The notes: generated from the letters alone by a model not told the origin. Positions 49,756-58,586 are shown, counted from the first letter of the stretch. The stretch: 64,000 bases of DNA from Rhodococcus rhodnii NBRC 100604 (GCF_001894925.1 NZ_BCXD01000006.1:1-64000), one strand, 5' to 3'. Made by a program: numbers and translations.

Positions 49756-51420
49756 ATGTCCGACAGCATCGCTCTCCCCAACACCATGCACCCGGTGATC
49801 GTCGCCGGTGGCGGCCCCGTCGGGATCTGCACCGCGCTCGAACTCGCACACAACGGCGTTCGCTCCGTCGTCCTCGAGAAGCGCCGTCACGGCGAGTGTT
49901 TCGACGCTCGAACCAATCTCACCAACCTTCGCTCCATGGAGCACTTCCGGCGATGGGGAATCTCGGAGGCGCTGCGCGCCAACGATCCCGTCGGTGACGA
50001 CTTCGTTCGCAGTATCACCTATGTCACCTCCCTCGACGGGCACGTCGTCGCCGACCTCACCGAGATCTTCGTCTTCGACGAGAACCTCCCCTTCGCATCC
50101 GATCGAGCCGAGTTCGCTCCGAATGCGGGCATCGAGAAGACGGTGCAGGACGCCGCTGTCGCGAACCCGTTGATCGATATCCGATTCGGCTGTGAGGTAC
50201 TCGGATTCGAGCACGACGAGTCCGGTGTGAGCGTTCGGTACCGTGACGACTCGGGCGAACACGAGGAGCAGGCTCAGTATCTCGTCGGCGCCGACGGCAG
50301 CCGCAGCGAGATCAGGCACGAGCTCGGCGTCCGGATGGAAGGTGTGCCGGATCTCGTGCAGGCGAGTATCTGGTACATCCACGCCCCGGGTCTCAAGGAT
50401 CGGATGACGGTGGGCCGGTCCTCGTTCTTCTTCTTCATCAACGAGCATCGAGACAACATGATGCTCATCGCACAGGACAGCGACGATCGGTACATGTTCG
50501 GCATGCTTCCCGTCGGCGACGGACTGGACCCGGACAGCTGGGAGGACGCCCGGGCGGCGCTGATTCGCAACATCGGCTTCGACATCGACGTCACCCCGAT
50601 CCAGGGAGGCCGGGTACGAATCCATTCGTTGCTCTCGCCGACGTTCCGGGAGGGCAGGGTCTTCCTGGCCGGCGATGCGGCGCACCTCATCTCGCCGATG
50701 GGCGGCTTCGGCATGAATCTCGGAATCGGCGATGCGGCCGATCTCGGATGGAAGCTCGCAGCGGCGATCGACGGCTGGGGTGGCGACGCGCTGCTCGATT
50801 CGTACGGACACGAGCGGAGTGCGGTGATTCGCTGGATCCAGGAGGCGTGCGTCGGAAACACCAATCGCAACGCCGCGTCCTTCACGACCGAGGGTCTGTC
50901 CGCCGATACGCCGGAGGGGGCAGCACTGCGTCTCGAGGTGGGCACCGTCATCGCCACGTCGAAGGTGGAGGAGTTCAAGAGTTTCGGCGCGCAGTTGGGA
51001 ACGCACTATCACGGTTCGCCTGTGGTCCGATCCGACGGCTCCGTGCCGCCCGAGCTCGACCAGGGAACCTATGTGCCCTGCGCATCCCCGGGGTGCCGGG
51101 CGCCGCACGTCTGGCTGGACGAGACGACGTCGCTCTACGACCGCTTCGGAGTCGGTTTCACGCTCCTCGTCACGGCGGGCAGTGATCCGGAGACCGAGGC
51201 GTTCGAGGCCGCCGCGCGCGAACGCGGGATTCCGCTGACGGTCCTCGTGCCGGAGCGACCCGACCTTCTCGACCTGTACGGGGCGACGTTCGTGCTGATC
51301 CGGCCCGATCAGCACATCGCGTGGCGTGGCGATGTACTTCCCGACGACGTCGGCGACGTCCTCGACGTAGTTCGCGGCGTGGGGAATCTGGACGGTGTCG
51401 CGTCGGAAGCGGTCGTATGA
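49756..51420 (+). CDS. FAD-dependent aromatic hydroxylase (PheA/MhpA/TfdB family)
   Basis: 554 residues. The FAD motif VIVAGGGPVGICTALELA (about residues 14-31), the DG motif VGADGSRSEIRHELG and the GD motif VFLAGDAAHLISPMGGFGMNLGIGDAADLGWKLA are all intact. A C-terminal thioredoxin-like domain follows, as in phenol hydroxylase and MhpA. It likely inserts one oxygen into a phenolic ring, preparing it for cleavage. AAGG precedes the ATG; the stop overlaps the next start at ATGA. Confidence 0.88.
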   Translation: MSDSIALPNTMHPVIVAGGGPVGICTALELAHNGVRSVVLEKRRHGECFDARTNLTNLRSMEHFRRWGISEALRANDPVGDDFVRSITYVTSLDGHVVADLTEIFVFDENLPFASDRAEFAPNAGIEKTVQDAAVANPLIDIRFGCEVLGFEHDESGVSVRYRDDSGEHEEQAQYLVGADGSRSEIRHELGVRMEGVPDLVQASIWYIHAPGLKDRMTVGRSSFFFFINEHRDNMMLIAQDSDDRYMFGMLPVGDGLDPDSWEDARAALIRNIGFDIDVTPIQGGRVRIHSLLSPTFREGRVFLAGDAAHLISPMGGFGMNLGIGDAADLGWKLAAAIDGWGGDALLDSYGHERSAVIRWIQEACVGNTNRNAASFTTEGLSADTPEGAALRLEVGTVIATSKVEEFKSFGAQLGTHYHGSPVVRSDGSVPPELDQGTYVPCASPGCRAPHVWLDETTSLYDRFGVGFTLLVTAGSDPETEAFEAAARERGIPLTVLVPERPDLLDLYGATFVLIRPDQHIAWRGDVLPDDVGDVLDVVRGVGNLDGVASEAVV

Positions 51421-52259
51421 CGAGGGCAGAGGACGCGACGATGCACACCGCCGACATCGACGGCGTGACGTGGTCGTATCGCGACGTCGGTGCCGGGCCG
51501 CTCGTGGTCCTCACCCACGGAACCCTGTCCTCGCACGTGATGTTCGACAGCCTCGTCGACGAGCTCTCGACTCGCTTCCGGTGCGTGGTTCCGGATTGGC
51601 CCGGCCACGGGAGCAGTGGATGGAACTCGGCGGGCTGGGGTGCGCCCGAACTCGTCGAGGGCCTCGCGGCTTTGATCGACGTGATCGATGCGGGACCGGC
51701 TGTGCTCGTCGGGCTCTCGCAGGGCGGCGCAGTCTCCATCCGGGTGGCGCTCGAGCATCCCGATCGGGTGGCGGCACTCGTGACCCTCTCGGCAGGGCCG
51801 GACGGTCCTGCTGCCGCTGCGCTCGACGCGATGGCGCGCCTCGGTGACGCACTCGCACGGGAGAACGACGCGGAGCGCCGGAGGCTCCTCGCGGCTCAGC
51901 AGCCGGTCTTCCACGCGAAGGGCTGGGTGGAGGCGAATCCCGGCGACGCGACGAACGAACTCGACGTCATGCTGTCGCATCCGCGCGCTGCGATGCCGCA
52001 CGCCACCCGCGTCCCGGCGAGCTACGAGTCGGTCGAGGCGCGGCTACCGGAGATCGCCTGCCGGACGCTGGTCGTGTGGGGTGCCGAGGACGTCCGTGCG
52101 GGGTGGGGCGATGCCATGGTGGCGGCGATCCCGGGTGCGCGCCTGCTGACGGTCGACGGGGCCGGCCATCATGTCCTGCACGATCAGGGGCGCGTCGTCG
52201 TCGATGCCGTGGCCGCCTTCCTCGACGAGGTCTCTGCGCGGGACGGGAGCCGGGCGTGA
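51417..52259 (+). CDS. alpha/beta hydrolase (ring-cleavage product hydrolase type)
   Basis: 280 residues. Oxyanion-hole region VVLTHGTLSSHVMF, nucleophile elbow VGLSQGGAVSI with the catalytic Ser, acid in VVWGAEDVRAGWG and His in GAGHHVLHDQG. It resembles carbon-carbon hydrolases of meta-cleavage pathways and enol-lactonases. Overlaps of 4 bp on both sides. Confidence 0.85.
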   Translation: MTRAEDATMHTADIDGVTWSYRDVGAGPLVVLTHGTLSSHVMFDSLVDELSTRFRCVVPDWPGHGSSGWNSAGWGAPELVEGLAALIDVIDAGPAVLVGLSQGGAVSIRVALEHPDRVAALVTLSAGPDGPAAAALDAMARLGDALARENDAERRRLLAAQQPVFHAKGWVEANPGDATNELDVMLSHPRAAMPHATRVPASYESVEARLPEIACRTLVVWGAEDVRAGWGDAMVAAIPGARLLTVDGAGHHVLHDQGRVVVDAVAAFLDEVSARDGSRA

Positions 52260-54265
52260 CCGCCGACGGCGACGATCGGGTCGTGCTGTGGAGTGCTACG
52301 GACACCGAGCCCGACGCGAACTCGGCGTTCGCTCGCTTCCGCTCCTTCGCCGAATCGAGATGCGGCACAGAGTTTCCCGACTACCGCGCAGTGCACGCAT
52401 GGTCGGTTGCGGATCCGGAGCACTTCTGGGAAGCGGTGCGTCGCTTCTTCGAGATCGGAACTCCGTCCGACGGCCGCATCCTCGACGGAGAGATGCCCGC
52501 CACTCGGTGGTTCGCGGGTGCAACCGCGAACTTCGCGGCGCAGGCTCTCTCCGTCGGCGCCGACAACGACTGCGCGCTGGTCGTGGTGTCCGACGACCTC
52601 TCCAGCGACACCTACTCCCGTGCCCGGCTTCGATCCGAGGTCGCCGCGCTCGCCGGAGCGCTGCGTGCGTGGGGAGTCGAATCGGGCGACGTCATCGCCG
52701 GATATCTGCCGAACTCGGCCGAAGCGATCGTCGGACTGCTCGCGGCGGCGAGCATCGGGGCGGTGTGGTCGTCGGTCGGGCAGGACTACGCGGCCTCGGC
52801 GGTCGTGACACGCATGGCGCAACTGGAACCAGTCGTCCTGGTGTCGGCGGACGGCTACACCTTCGCCGGAACACGACACGATCGAGTGGCGGCGATACGT
52901 GAGATCGAGGCGTCCCTGCCGTCGCTCCGCCGCATCGTCGTGTCGGCCCGCCTCGGAGCGGAACCGGAACGCGGTTCGGATCTCTGGATCGGTTGGAAGG
53001 ACGCACTGCAGTGCGCCGGCCCGGTTGCACCGGAGCCGGTGCCGTTCGACCACCCACTGTGGGCGCTGTTCTCGTCCGGTACGACAGGGACGCCGAAGGC
53101 GCTCGTTCACGGTCACGGCGGGATCTGTCTCGAGATGCATACGATGCTCGAGCTCAACATGGACATCGGCCCGGCGGACCGCTTCTTCTGGTACACCTCG
53201 CCCAGCTGGATGATGTGGAACGTACTTGCCGCATCACTCGTCACCGGTTGCAGCGCAGTGTGTTACGAAGGGTCGGCCGATCCGGCCAAGGTCTGGAGCC
53301 TCGTGGCACGCGAGGAGGCGACGTTCTTCGGTACGAGCCCGGGCTTCCTGCGCGCCACCGCCGACGCGGGAATCGAGCCGGCGCGCGACCACGATCTCCA
53401 CGCGCTCTCCTCGATGGGATCGACCGGATCTCCGCTTCCCGCGTCGCTCCATCGCTGGACGCGCGACGCCATCGGCGTGCCGGTGCATTCGTCGAGCGGT
53501 GGTACGGACATCGCCGGAGCCTTCCTCGCCGGAGCGCCGGGCGTACCGGTGTGGGCGGGCGAACTGTCGGCACCGGCGTTGGGCGTGGCGGTCTCGGCCT
53601 GGGGGCACGACGGCACGCCGGTGACGACCGGCGATGTCGGCGAACTCGTCGTCACCCGGCCGTTGCCGAGTATGCCGCTGCGCCTGTGGGACGACCACGA
53701 TGGTTCGCGGTACCGCGCCTCGTACTTCGACGCATGGCCCACGGTCTGGCGGCACGGTGACTGGGTGTCGTTCACGCCGGACGGGTCGGCACGACTCCAC
53801 GGCCGGTCCGACGCCACTCTCAACCGGCGCGGCGTCCGCATGGGCAGCGGCGACATCTACGCCGTGATCGAGGCGCTGCCCGAGGTCGGGGAAGCGCTGG
53901 TCGTCGGTGTCGAGGAGACCGACGGCGAGTACTGGATGCCGATGTTCGTCACGATGGCCGAGGGGCACGTGCTCGACGACGCTATGCGAACGAAGCTCTG
54001 CGAGCGGATCCGGCGGGACGTCTCCCCTCGTCATGTTCCCGACGACGTGATCGAGGTGGCGGCGTTGCCGCACACTCGGACCGGGAAGAAACTCGAGGTG
54101 CCGGTCAAGCGCATCCTCCAAGGCGCCGAGGTCTCCGCGGTGCTGGCGCTCGATGCGGTCGATCGCGCCGACATCCTCGACGTCTTCAGCTCACTGGCTG
54201 CGTCCCGACGTTCGCGAACGAGTGGACAGGTGAGCACGTCCCAAGCGAAAGGTGCACTGCTGTGA
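52256..54265 (+). CDS. acetoacetyl-CoA synthetase-like ANL ligase
   Basis: 669 residues, GTG start. The N-terminal extension and order of blocks follow acetoacetate-CoA ligase. Key motifs are LFSSGTTGTPKALVHGHGG (nucleotide loop), WYTSPSWMMWNVLAASL, SSGGTDIAGAF and the adenylation Lys in HTRTGKKLEVPVKRIL. It would activate acetoacetate or another 3-oxo acid released by the FAH-family hydrolase that follows. It overlaps both neighbours by 4 bp. Confidence 0.85.
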   Translation: MTADGDDRVVLWSATDTEPDANSAFARFRSFAESRCGTEFPDYRAVHAWSVADPEHFWEAVRRFFEIGTPSDGRILDGEMPATRWFAGATANFAAQALSVGADNDCALVVVSDDLSSDTYSRARLRSEVAALAGALRAWGVESGDVIAGYLPNSAEAIVGLLAAASIGAVWSSVGQDYAASAVVTRMAQLEPVVLVSADGYTFAGTRHDRVAAIREIEASLPSLRRIVVSARLGAEPERGSDLWIGWKDALQCAGPVAPEPVPFDHPLWALFSSGTTGTPKALVHGHGGICLEMHTMLELNMDIGPADRFFWYTSPSWMMWNVLAASLVTGCSAVCYEGSADPAKVWSLVAREEATFFGTSPGFLRATADAGIEPARDHDLHALSSMGSTGSPLPASLHRWTRDAIGVPVHSSSGGTDIAGAFLAGAPGVPVWAGELSAPALGVAVSAWGHDGTPVTTGDVGELVVTRPLPSMPLRLWDDHDGSRYRASYFDAWPTVWRHGDWVSFTPDGSARLHGRSDATLNRRGVRMGSGDIYAVIEALPEVGEALVVGVEETDGEYWMPMFVTMAEGHVLDDAMRTKLCERIRRDVSPRHVPDDVIEVAALPHTRTGKKLEVPVKRILQGAEVSAVLALDAVDRADILDVFSSLAASRRSRTSGQVSTSQAKGALL

Positions 54266-55131
54266 GAGTTCTCGTGTCGTCCGGAAGGGCGGCCCTCGCC
54301 GTCGGTGGCGGTGCCGTCGACATCGCTGCGGCGAGCGGGGGACGCTTCTCCTCCGATGTCCAGGACATCTACGGGGTGTGGGGCGAGTTCTGCGACTGGG
54401 CTCGCGGATTCGCCGGGCCCGCCGACCTCGACGTCCGACCGGGGAATGTCGGCTGTCCGGTACCCAGGCCGCCTCAGGTGTTCGCCGTCGGCTTGAACTA
54501 TCGCGCGCATGCGGTCGAATCGGGGCTCCCGATCCCGGAGATCCCGGTGGTGTTCACCAAGTTTCCCGCCGCTGTCACGGGACCGTACGACCGCGTCGTA
54601 CTGCCCACGGGGCCGGTCGACTTCGAAGCCGAGGTCGTTGCCGTCCTCGGAACGCGCGCCGAGAACGTTGCGGCTCGGGACGCGTGGTCGCACGTCGCCG
54701 GCCTGACGGTCGGCCAGGACCTGTCCCAGCGAGCGGTCCAGTGGGCCGGCGACGCGCCGCAGCAGTTCTCGCTCGGCAAGTCGTTCGCCGGGTTCGCGCC
54801 GATCGGCCCCGTCGTCGTCACGCCGGACGAATTCGACAACCCGGACGACGTGGAGATCGCGTGTTCGCTCAACGGCGAGCAGATGCAGAAGTCGCGGACG
54901 AGTGATCTCGTGTTCTCGATTCCGGAACTGATCGCGTACATCTCGGCGATCGTCCCCATGATGCCGGGGGATCTCCTGTTCACCGGTACCCCCAGCGGAG
55001 TGGGGTTCTCGCGCGATCCGAAGATCGTGCTGCAGCCCGGCGACGAACTCACGACGTCGATCGACGGCGTCGGTTCGATGATCACGACGTTCGCGGCGCG
55101 CGCCGCCGGTGCCACGGGGAGCCCGACATGA
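54262..55131 (+). CDS. fumarylacetoacetate hydrolase (FAH) family protein
   Basis: 289 residues, GTG start. The FAH fold shows VFAVGLNYRAHAVESGLPIP, PVVFTKFPAAVTGPYD, the metal-binding DFEAEVVAVLG, and DLLFTGTPSGVGFSRDP. Members hydrolyse acylpyruvates or fumarylacetoacetate, or isomerise and decarboxylate ring-cleavage acids. With the CoA ligase upstream, release of acetoacetate or a similar oxo acid is the natural reading. Confidence 0.87.
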   Translation: MRVLVSSGRAALAVGGGAVDIAAASGGRFSSDVQDIYGVWGEFCDWARGFAGPADLDVRPGNVGCPVPRPPQVFAVGLNYRAHAVESGLPIPEIPVVFTKFPAAVTGPYDRVVLPTGPVDFEAEVVAVLGTRAENVAARDAWSHVAGLTVGQDLSQRAVQWAGDAPQQFSLGKSFAGFAPIGPVVVTPDEFDNPDDVEIACSLNGEQMQKSRTSDLVFSIPELIAYISAIVPMMPGDLLFTGTPSGVGFSRDPKIVLQPGDELTTSIDGVGSMITTFAARAAGATGSPT

Positions 55132-55571
55132 CGGTCGACGCGCTGCCGGACTCGACGGCAGCGGAACGGGGGCCACGGGTCGCCGACGAATGGGACTGCG
55201 TGCAGACGACGCTGCGTTTCACCGCGGCCCTCGACGAGGGTGACACCGAGACGATGAAATCGCTCTTCGTCGCCGACGGTCGCTGGCGGCGTCCGTCGGG
55301 GGCGGTGGAGGGGCACGACGGGATCGACGGATTCGTGGCGTCGATCCCCGCCGGAACGCTGATGCGACACATCGTGACCAACGCGCGAGCGGAGGTCACC
55401 GGTGACTGCGCGCGCGTGCGCTCCTACTTCACGGTGTATCTCTCCGCGCCGGACACTCGGAGCGACGCGGCGATCCCCACGGCGATCGGCCGGTACGACG
55501 ATCGGCTCGTGCGCGGCGTCGACGGATGGCTCATCGCCGAGCGCGACGTCGTGTTCGACTTCGCAGGGTGA
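55128..55571 (+). CDS. NTF2-like (SnoaL-type) protein
   Basis: 147 residues of the cone-shaped NTF2-like fold (ALDEGDTETMKSLFVADGRWRRPSG, HDGIDGFVAS, RHIVTNARAEVTGDCARVRSYFTVYL). Such proteins act as isomerases, dehydratases or small hydroxylase partners in aromatic and polyketide pathways. It is the last gene of the operon, overlapping the FAH gene by 4 bp and ending 7 bp from the convergent encapsulin gene. Confidence 0.82.
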   Translation: MTVDALPDSTAAERGPRVADEWDCVQTTLRFTAALDEGDTETMKSLFVADGRWRRPSGAVEGHDGIDGFVASIPAGTLMRHIVTNARAEVTGDCARVRSYFTVYLSAPDTRSDAAIPTAIGRYDDRLVRGVDGWLIAERDVVFDFAG

Positions 55572-55578
55572 GTCCGGC

Positions 55579-56400
55579 TCACACCAGTTCGATCGCTGCG
55601 TCTTCTTCGTGGACGCGGAAGGTGAACGACTCCTCGATGTAGAGGTGGATCGCGTCGTAGTCGTGGTGGGTGTAGCCGACCGACAGGTCCTGGCCGACGT
55701 CGAGGGTGAAGTCGCCGCCGCGTTCGGAGACGACGACGCCGCCGTGCACGCCGGGCACGCGCAGGATCTGCCCGCCGAGGATGTGCTGCAGGTGCTGGAA
55801 CAGCGGGTAGCCGCCGTGCTCGGTGGTCTCGACGATGCGCGTGTATCCCTCGACGGAGATCGCGAGCGTGTAGGGGCCACCGATGCCGTTGTTGCGCAAC
55901 ACGTTCACGGCGTGGGCGATGATCGGCGGGAACTTGGTGCAGTCGTCGCCGAGTTCGATCGGCTCGTACGGGGACGCCTCGGTGAGCCCGGCGATGCCGG
56001 CCGCCGGCCAGCCGTGGAAGACGGCGCCGTTCTCGATCTCGGCGGCCTGGCGCGCGGCGCGGGCGAGGTCGTCGAAGTCGGGATTGGTGGCGCCGCGCTG
56101 GACGTCGCCGATCTCGTCGCGGTCGACGGTGAACGGGACGCGCACCTCGACGAGCGGCTGCACCCGGCGCTGCTTGACGCGGACGTCGGTGTTCGTGATG
56201 CCGATGGGCAGTGACTCGACGATCGACGTGCGCCCGAGGTCGATGGCGCTGCTCCGCCACCCACCCGTGCTGTTCCATTCGGCGAGCTTGCGGGCCGCGA
56301 GGATCGGCGTGAGCCGTTCGCGGGCCTCGTCGTCGATCGCCTCCCACGCGAGTTCGGGGATGGGGGCGTGTTCGCGGAGGAGGTGGTTCGAGGGAGTCAC
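55579..56400 (-). CDS. enc: encapsulin nanocompartment shell protein (family 1)
   Basis: 273 residues with an HK97-type fold. LLREHAPIPELAWEAIDDEARERLTPILAARK at the start, NGIGGPYTLAISVEGYTRI, GYPLFQHLQHILGGQILR and GGDFTLDVGQDLSVGYTHHD near the end are diagnostic of linocin/Cfp29-type encapsulins. It self-assembles into a protein shell that packs the enzyme carrying the targeting peptide. The GTG start overlaps the hemerythrin stop by 4 bp, so shell and cargo are translationally coupled. Confidence 0.95.
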   Translation of the reverse strand: MTPSNHLLREHAPIPELAWEAIDDEARERLTPILAARKLAEWNSTGGWRSSAIDLGRTSIVESLPIGITNTDVRVKQRRVQPLVEVRVPFTVDRDEIGDVQRGATNPDFDDLARAARQAAEIENGAVFHGWPAAGIAGLTEASPYEPIELGDDCTKFPPIIAHAVNVLRNNGIGGPYTLAISVEGYTRIVETTEHGGYPLFQHLQHILGGQILRVPGVHGGVVVSERGGDFTLDVGQDLSVGYTHHDYDAIHLYIEESFTFRVHEEDAAIELV

Positions 56401-57032
56401 TGCGGTCCCGGTCCTTTCGTGTTTCCTGCCGATTCGAGCGAGTCGGTGTCGCGGAACCCGCCGACGGCTCTGAGGCTACCGATACCGAGCGACGGGTCCT
56501 CGGTGGTGCGGTCGAGTGCGTTCTCCACGGTGTCGACGTACGTCTCGGGGTCGAGATCGCGGCGCACCGTCTCGGCGTGAGGGTGCTGTTCGAAGTAGGT
56601 GGTGAACCGCCGGCCGAGCGACTCGCGGAGCCCGGCCGCGGCGGTGCGCCGGAAATCGGCGAGCCCTTCGCGCTCCTCCTCCGCCATGTGCTCGTCGTTC
56701 GCGAGGCGCGTGCGGGTGACGCCGTCCCACCATGCGTCGCCGCCGATCGGGGCCGCGTCGGCGTCGCGCACCCCGTCGCGGATGTCGTTGTGGTCGCCGA
56801 TCGCATCGAGCGTCTCGGCCGCGGGGTCCTCCTCGCCGACCCGCAGCAGCTGCGGGTAGAAGATCTCCTCTTCGGCCGCGGCGTGCAGGTCGAGCCGATC
56901 GGCGAGCGGACGCCAGACGGTGTGCAGCGCCTCGGCGTCGGACGCGGCGTCGCCCCGGAGCAGATCCAGCCGGGCGAACTGCTCACGGAACCACGCGTGG
57001 TCCTCCATGATCAGGTCGGTGATGTCGGCCAT
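56397..57032 (-). CDS. hemerythrin-domain encapsulin cargo protein
   Basis: 211 residues. The four-helix hemerythrin domain (residues 1 to about 150) has the His/Glu di-iron ligands in MEDHAWFREQF, LDLHAAAEEEIFYPQL, GDHNDIRDG and NDEHMAEEEREGL. A flexible Asp/Thr-rich linker leads to DPSLGIGSLR (about residues 179-188), the standard encapsulin targeting peptide. Unusually, 23 more residues follow it (AVGGFRDTDSLESAG and so on). The cargo probably guards against oxidative or nitrosative stress. Confidence 0.92.
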   Translation of the reverse strand: MADITDLIMEDHAWFREQFARLDLLRGDAASDAEALHTVWRPLADRLDLHAAAEEEIFYPQLLRVGEEDPAAETLDAIGDHNDIRDGVRDADAAPIGGDAWWDGVTRTRLANDEHMAEEEREGLADFRRTAAAGLRESLGRRFTTYFEQHPHAETVRRDLDPETYVDTVENALDRTTEDPSLGIGSLRAVGGFRDTDSLESAGNTKGPGPQ

Positions 57033-57038
57033 GCCCCG

Positions 57039-57107
57039 ACGTTATCGCGGCACGGCCGACGCGGGGGACGAACGCGACTCTCGTCGAGCGCCACCAGCCC
57101 CTACTCT
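57039..57107. promoter_or_regulatory. divergent leaderless-type promoters of the encapsulin and HAD operons
   Basis: On the minus strand TAACGT (57044-57039) lies 6 nt before the hemerythrin ATG. On the plus strand TACTCT (57102-57107) lies 6 nt before the HAD ATG. Confidence 0.45.
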
Positions 57108-57113
57108 CGGGGC

Positions 57114-57827
57114 ATGGGCACCGCACCGCTGCACGCCGTCCTGTTCGACTTCTCGGGGACGCTCTTCCGGCTCGAGGCGAAGCCGTCGTGGAGCCGGTTG
57201 TTCGTCGACGCCGACGGCACACCGATGGACGACGCACATCGTGCCGAGATCATGCGGCGCGTCACGGCGCCGGTCGGCCGCAGCGTGCCGATGGAGGGCG
57301 ACGACGCGTACGCGTGGGAGAACCGCGACCTCGATCCGGCGCTGCACCGCCGCGCCTACCAGCACGTGCTCGCGCATTCGGGGATCGCCGACGCCACCGC
57401 GCGCGACGAGTTGTACGGGCTGCTCGTCGACCCCGACGGCTGGACGCCGTACCCCGACACTGGCGACGTGCTGCGGGAGGTGCACGAGAAGGGCATGCGG
57501 ACGGCGGTGCTGAGCAACATCGCGTTCGATCCGCGGCCGGCGTTCGCCGAACGGGGCTGGGACCGGTGGGTCGACACCTTCGTGCTGTCCTTCCAGGTCG
57601 GTGCCGTGAAGCCCGACCTGCGGATCTTCGAGATCGCGCTCGACCGGCTCGGCGCCGATCCGCAGCGCACCCTCATGGTCGGTGACAGCGAGGAGGCGGA
57701 CGGCGCGGCCGCCGCGCTCGGCGTCACCGTCACCCTCGTGGAGCCGCTGCCGACGGCGGAGCGGCCGCACGCCCTCGTCGACGCCGTTCGGCCGTATCTG
57801 CAGAACGCGTCCGCATCGCCGGACTGA
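57114..57827 (+). CDS. HAD-superfamily hydrolase
   Basis: 237 residues. Motif I reads VLFDFSGTLFRLE, so the second Asp of the usual DxDxT is replaced by Ser. Motif II lies in TAVLSNIAFD, the Lys in GAVKPDLRIF and motif IV in LMVGDSEEADGAAAA. The missing acid/base Asp argues against ordinary phosphatase activity and allows a dehalogenase or phosphonatase-like role. It is convergent with the WYL regulator (2-nt gap). Confidence 0.82.
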   Translation: MGTAPLHAVLFDFSGTLFRLEAKPSWSRLFVDADGTPMDDAHRAEIMRRVTAPVGRSVPMEGDDAYAWENRDLDPALHRRAYQHVLAHSGIADATARDELYGLLVDPDGWTPYPDTGDVLREVHEKGMRTAVLSNIAFDPRPAFAERGWDRWVDTFVLSFQVGAVKPDLRIFEIALDRLGADPQRTLMVGDSEEADGAAAALGVTVTLVEPLPTAERPHALVDAVRPYLQNASASPD

Positions 57828-57829
57828 AC

Positions 57830-58516
57830 TCAGCCGTTGACGGGTTTCGCTGTGGTTGGGGGCGCGCCGATCTCGTCGATGCCGTGGCCGCTGCAGGCCA
57901 TCGTCGTCGCCCTGGCGTACTCGATCCGGGACACGACGAACCACCGTACGGCGTCGCGCAGCCTGCACCAGCCGACCAGGTACCACCGGCCGTTCGTGGC
58001 GGCGAACATCATCGGCTCGACGTCACGGGTCGTGTCGTCACCGTCACGGGAGACGTAGCGGATACGGACGACACGTTGCTCGGCCATGGCGTCCTCCAGC
58101 GCAGACCTGATTCTGCGCGGAGTGGCGGGCGCGTCCACCCAGATACGAGCGGCCAACTCGTCGGCCTTCGCGCGGGTCGGCGGATCGAGGACGTCCATGA
58201 TCTTCCGGACACCCGCCGAAGCGAGATCGGCGTAGGGGGCGTCGGTCGCGGCGGAGACCGCCGCGAGGAGCGCCACCGCCTGCACCGGGGTCAGGCTCAC
58301 CGGCGGCAGGGTGCCGCGCGCGACCAGCCCGTAGCCCCCGCCCGGGCCCGGACGCGACCAGAGCGGCGCACCGCTGTTCTCGAGTGCCGTGAGGTCTCGC
58401 TTGACCGTCCGAACCGACACGCCGAACTCGTCGGCCAGGCGCTCGGCGGTACATCCGCGCGGCCCGCTGCGGCGCAGCATCTCCGACAGGGCGTGAAGCC
58501 GTTCCGCGCGCTTCAT
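57830..58516 (-). CDS. WYL-domain transcriptional regulator
   Basis: 228 residues. The N-terminal HTH (CTAERLADEFGVSVRTVKRDLTALENSGAPLWSRPGPGGGYGL) is the DeoR/HTH_11 type. The C-terminal WYL domain has VVRIRYVSRDGD and GRWYLVGWCRLRDAVRWFVVSRI. It probably senses a small ligand and controls the divergent alpha/beta hydrolase gene through the palindrome between them. Confidence 0.87.
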   Translation of the reverse strand: MKRAERLHALSEMLRRSGPRGCTAERLADEFGVSVRTVKRDLTALENSGAPLWSRPGPGGGYGLVARGTLPPVSLTPVQAVALLAAVSAATDAPYADLASAGVRKIMDVLDPPTRAKADELAARIWVDAPATPRRIRSALEDAMAEQRVVRIRYVSRDGDDTTRDVEPMMFAATNGRWYLVGWCRLRDAVRWFVVSRIEYARATTMACSGHGIDEIGAPPTTAKPVNG

Positions 58517-58533
58517 GTCGGCCGCCGAGAAAA

Positions 58534-58554
58534 CATGTCAGAAATAGTGACATG
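58534..58554. promoter_or_regulatory. palindromic operator of the WYL regulator
   Basis: CATGTCA (58534-58540), a 7-nt spacer and TGACATG (58548-58554) form a perfect inverted repeat between the divergent genes. A GAGTAT hexamer (58575-58580) lies 6 nt before the hydrolase ATG. Confidence 0.6.
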
Positions 58555-58586
58555 CCGCTGTCCGGGGGGATTGCGAGTATCGGAAC

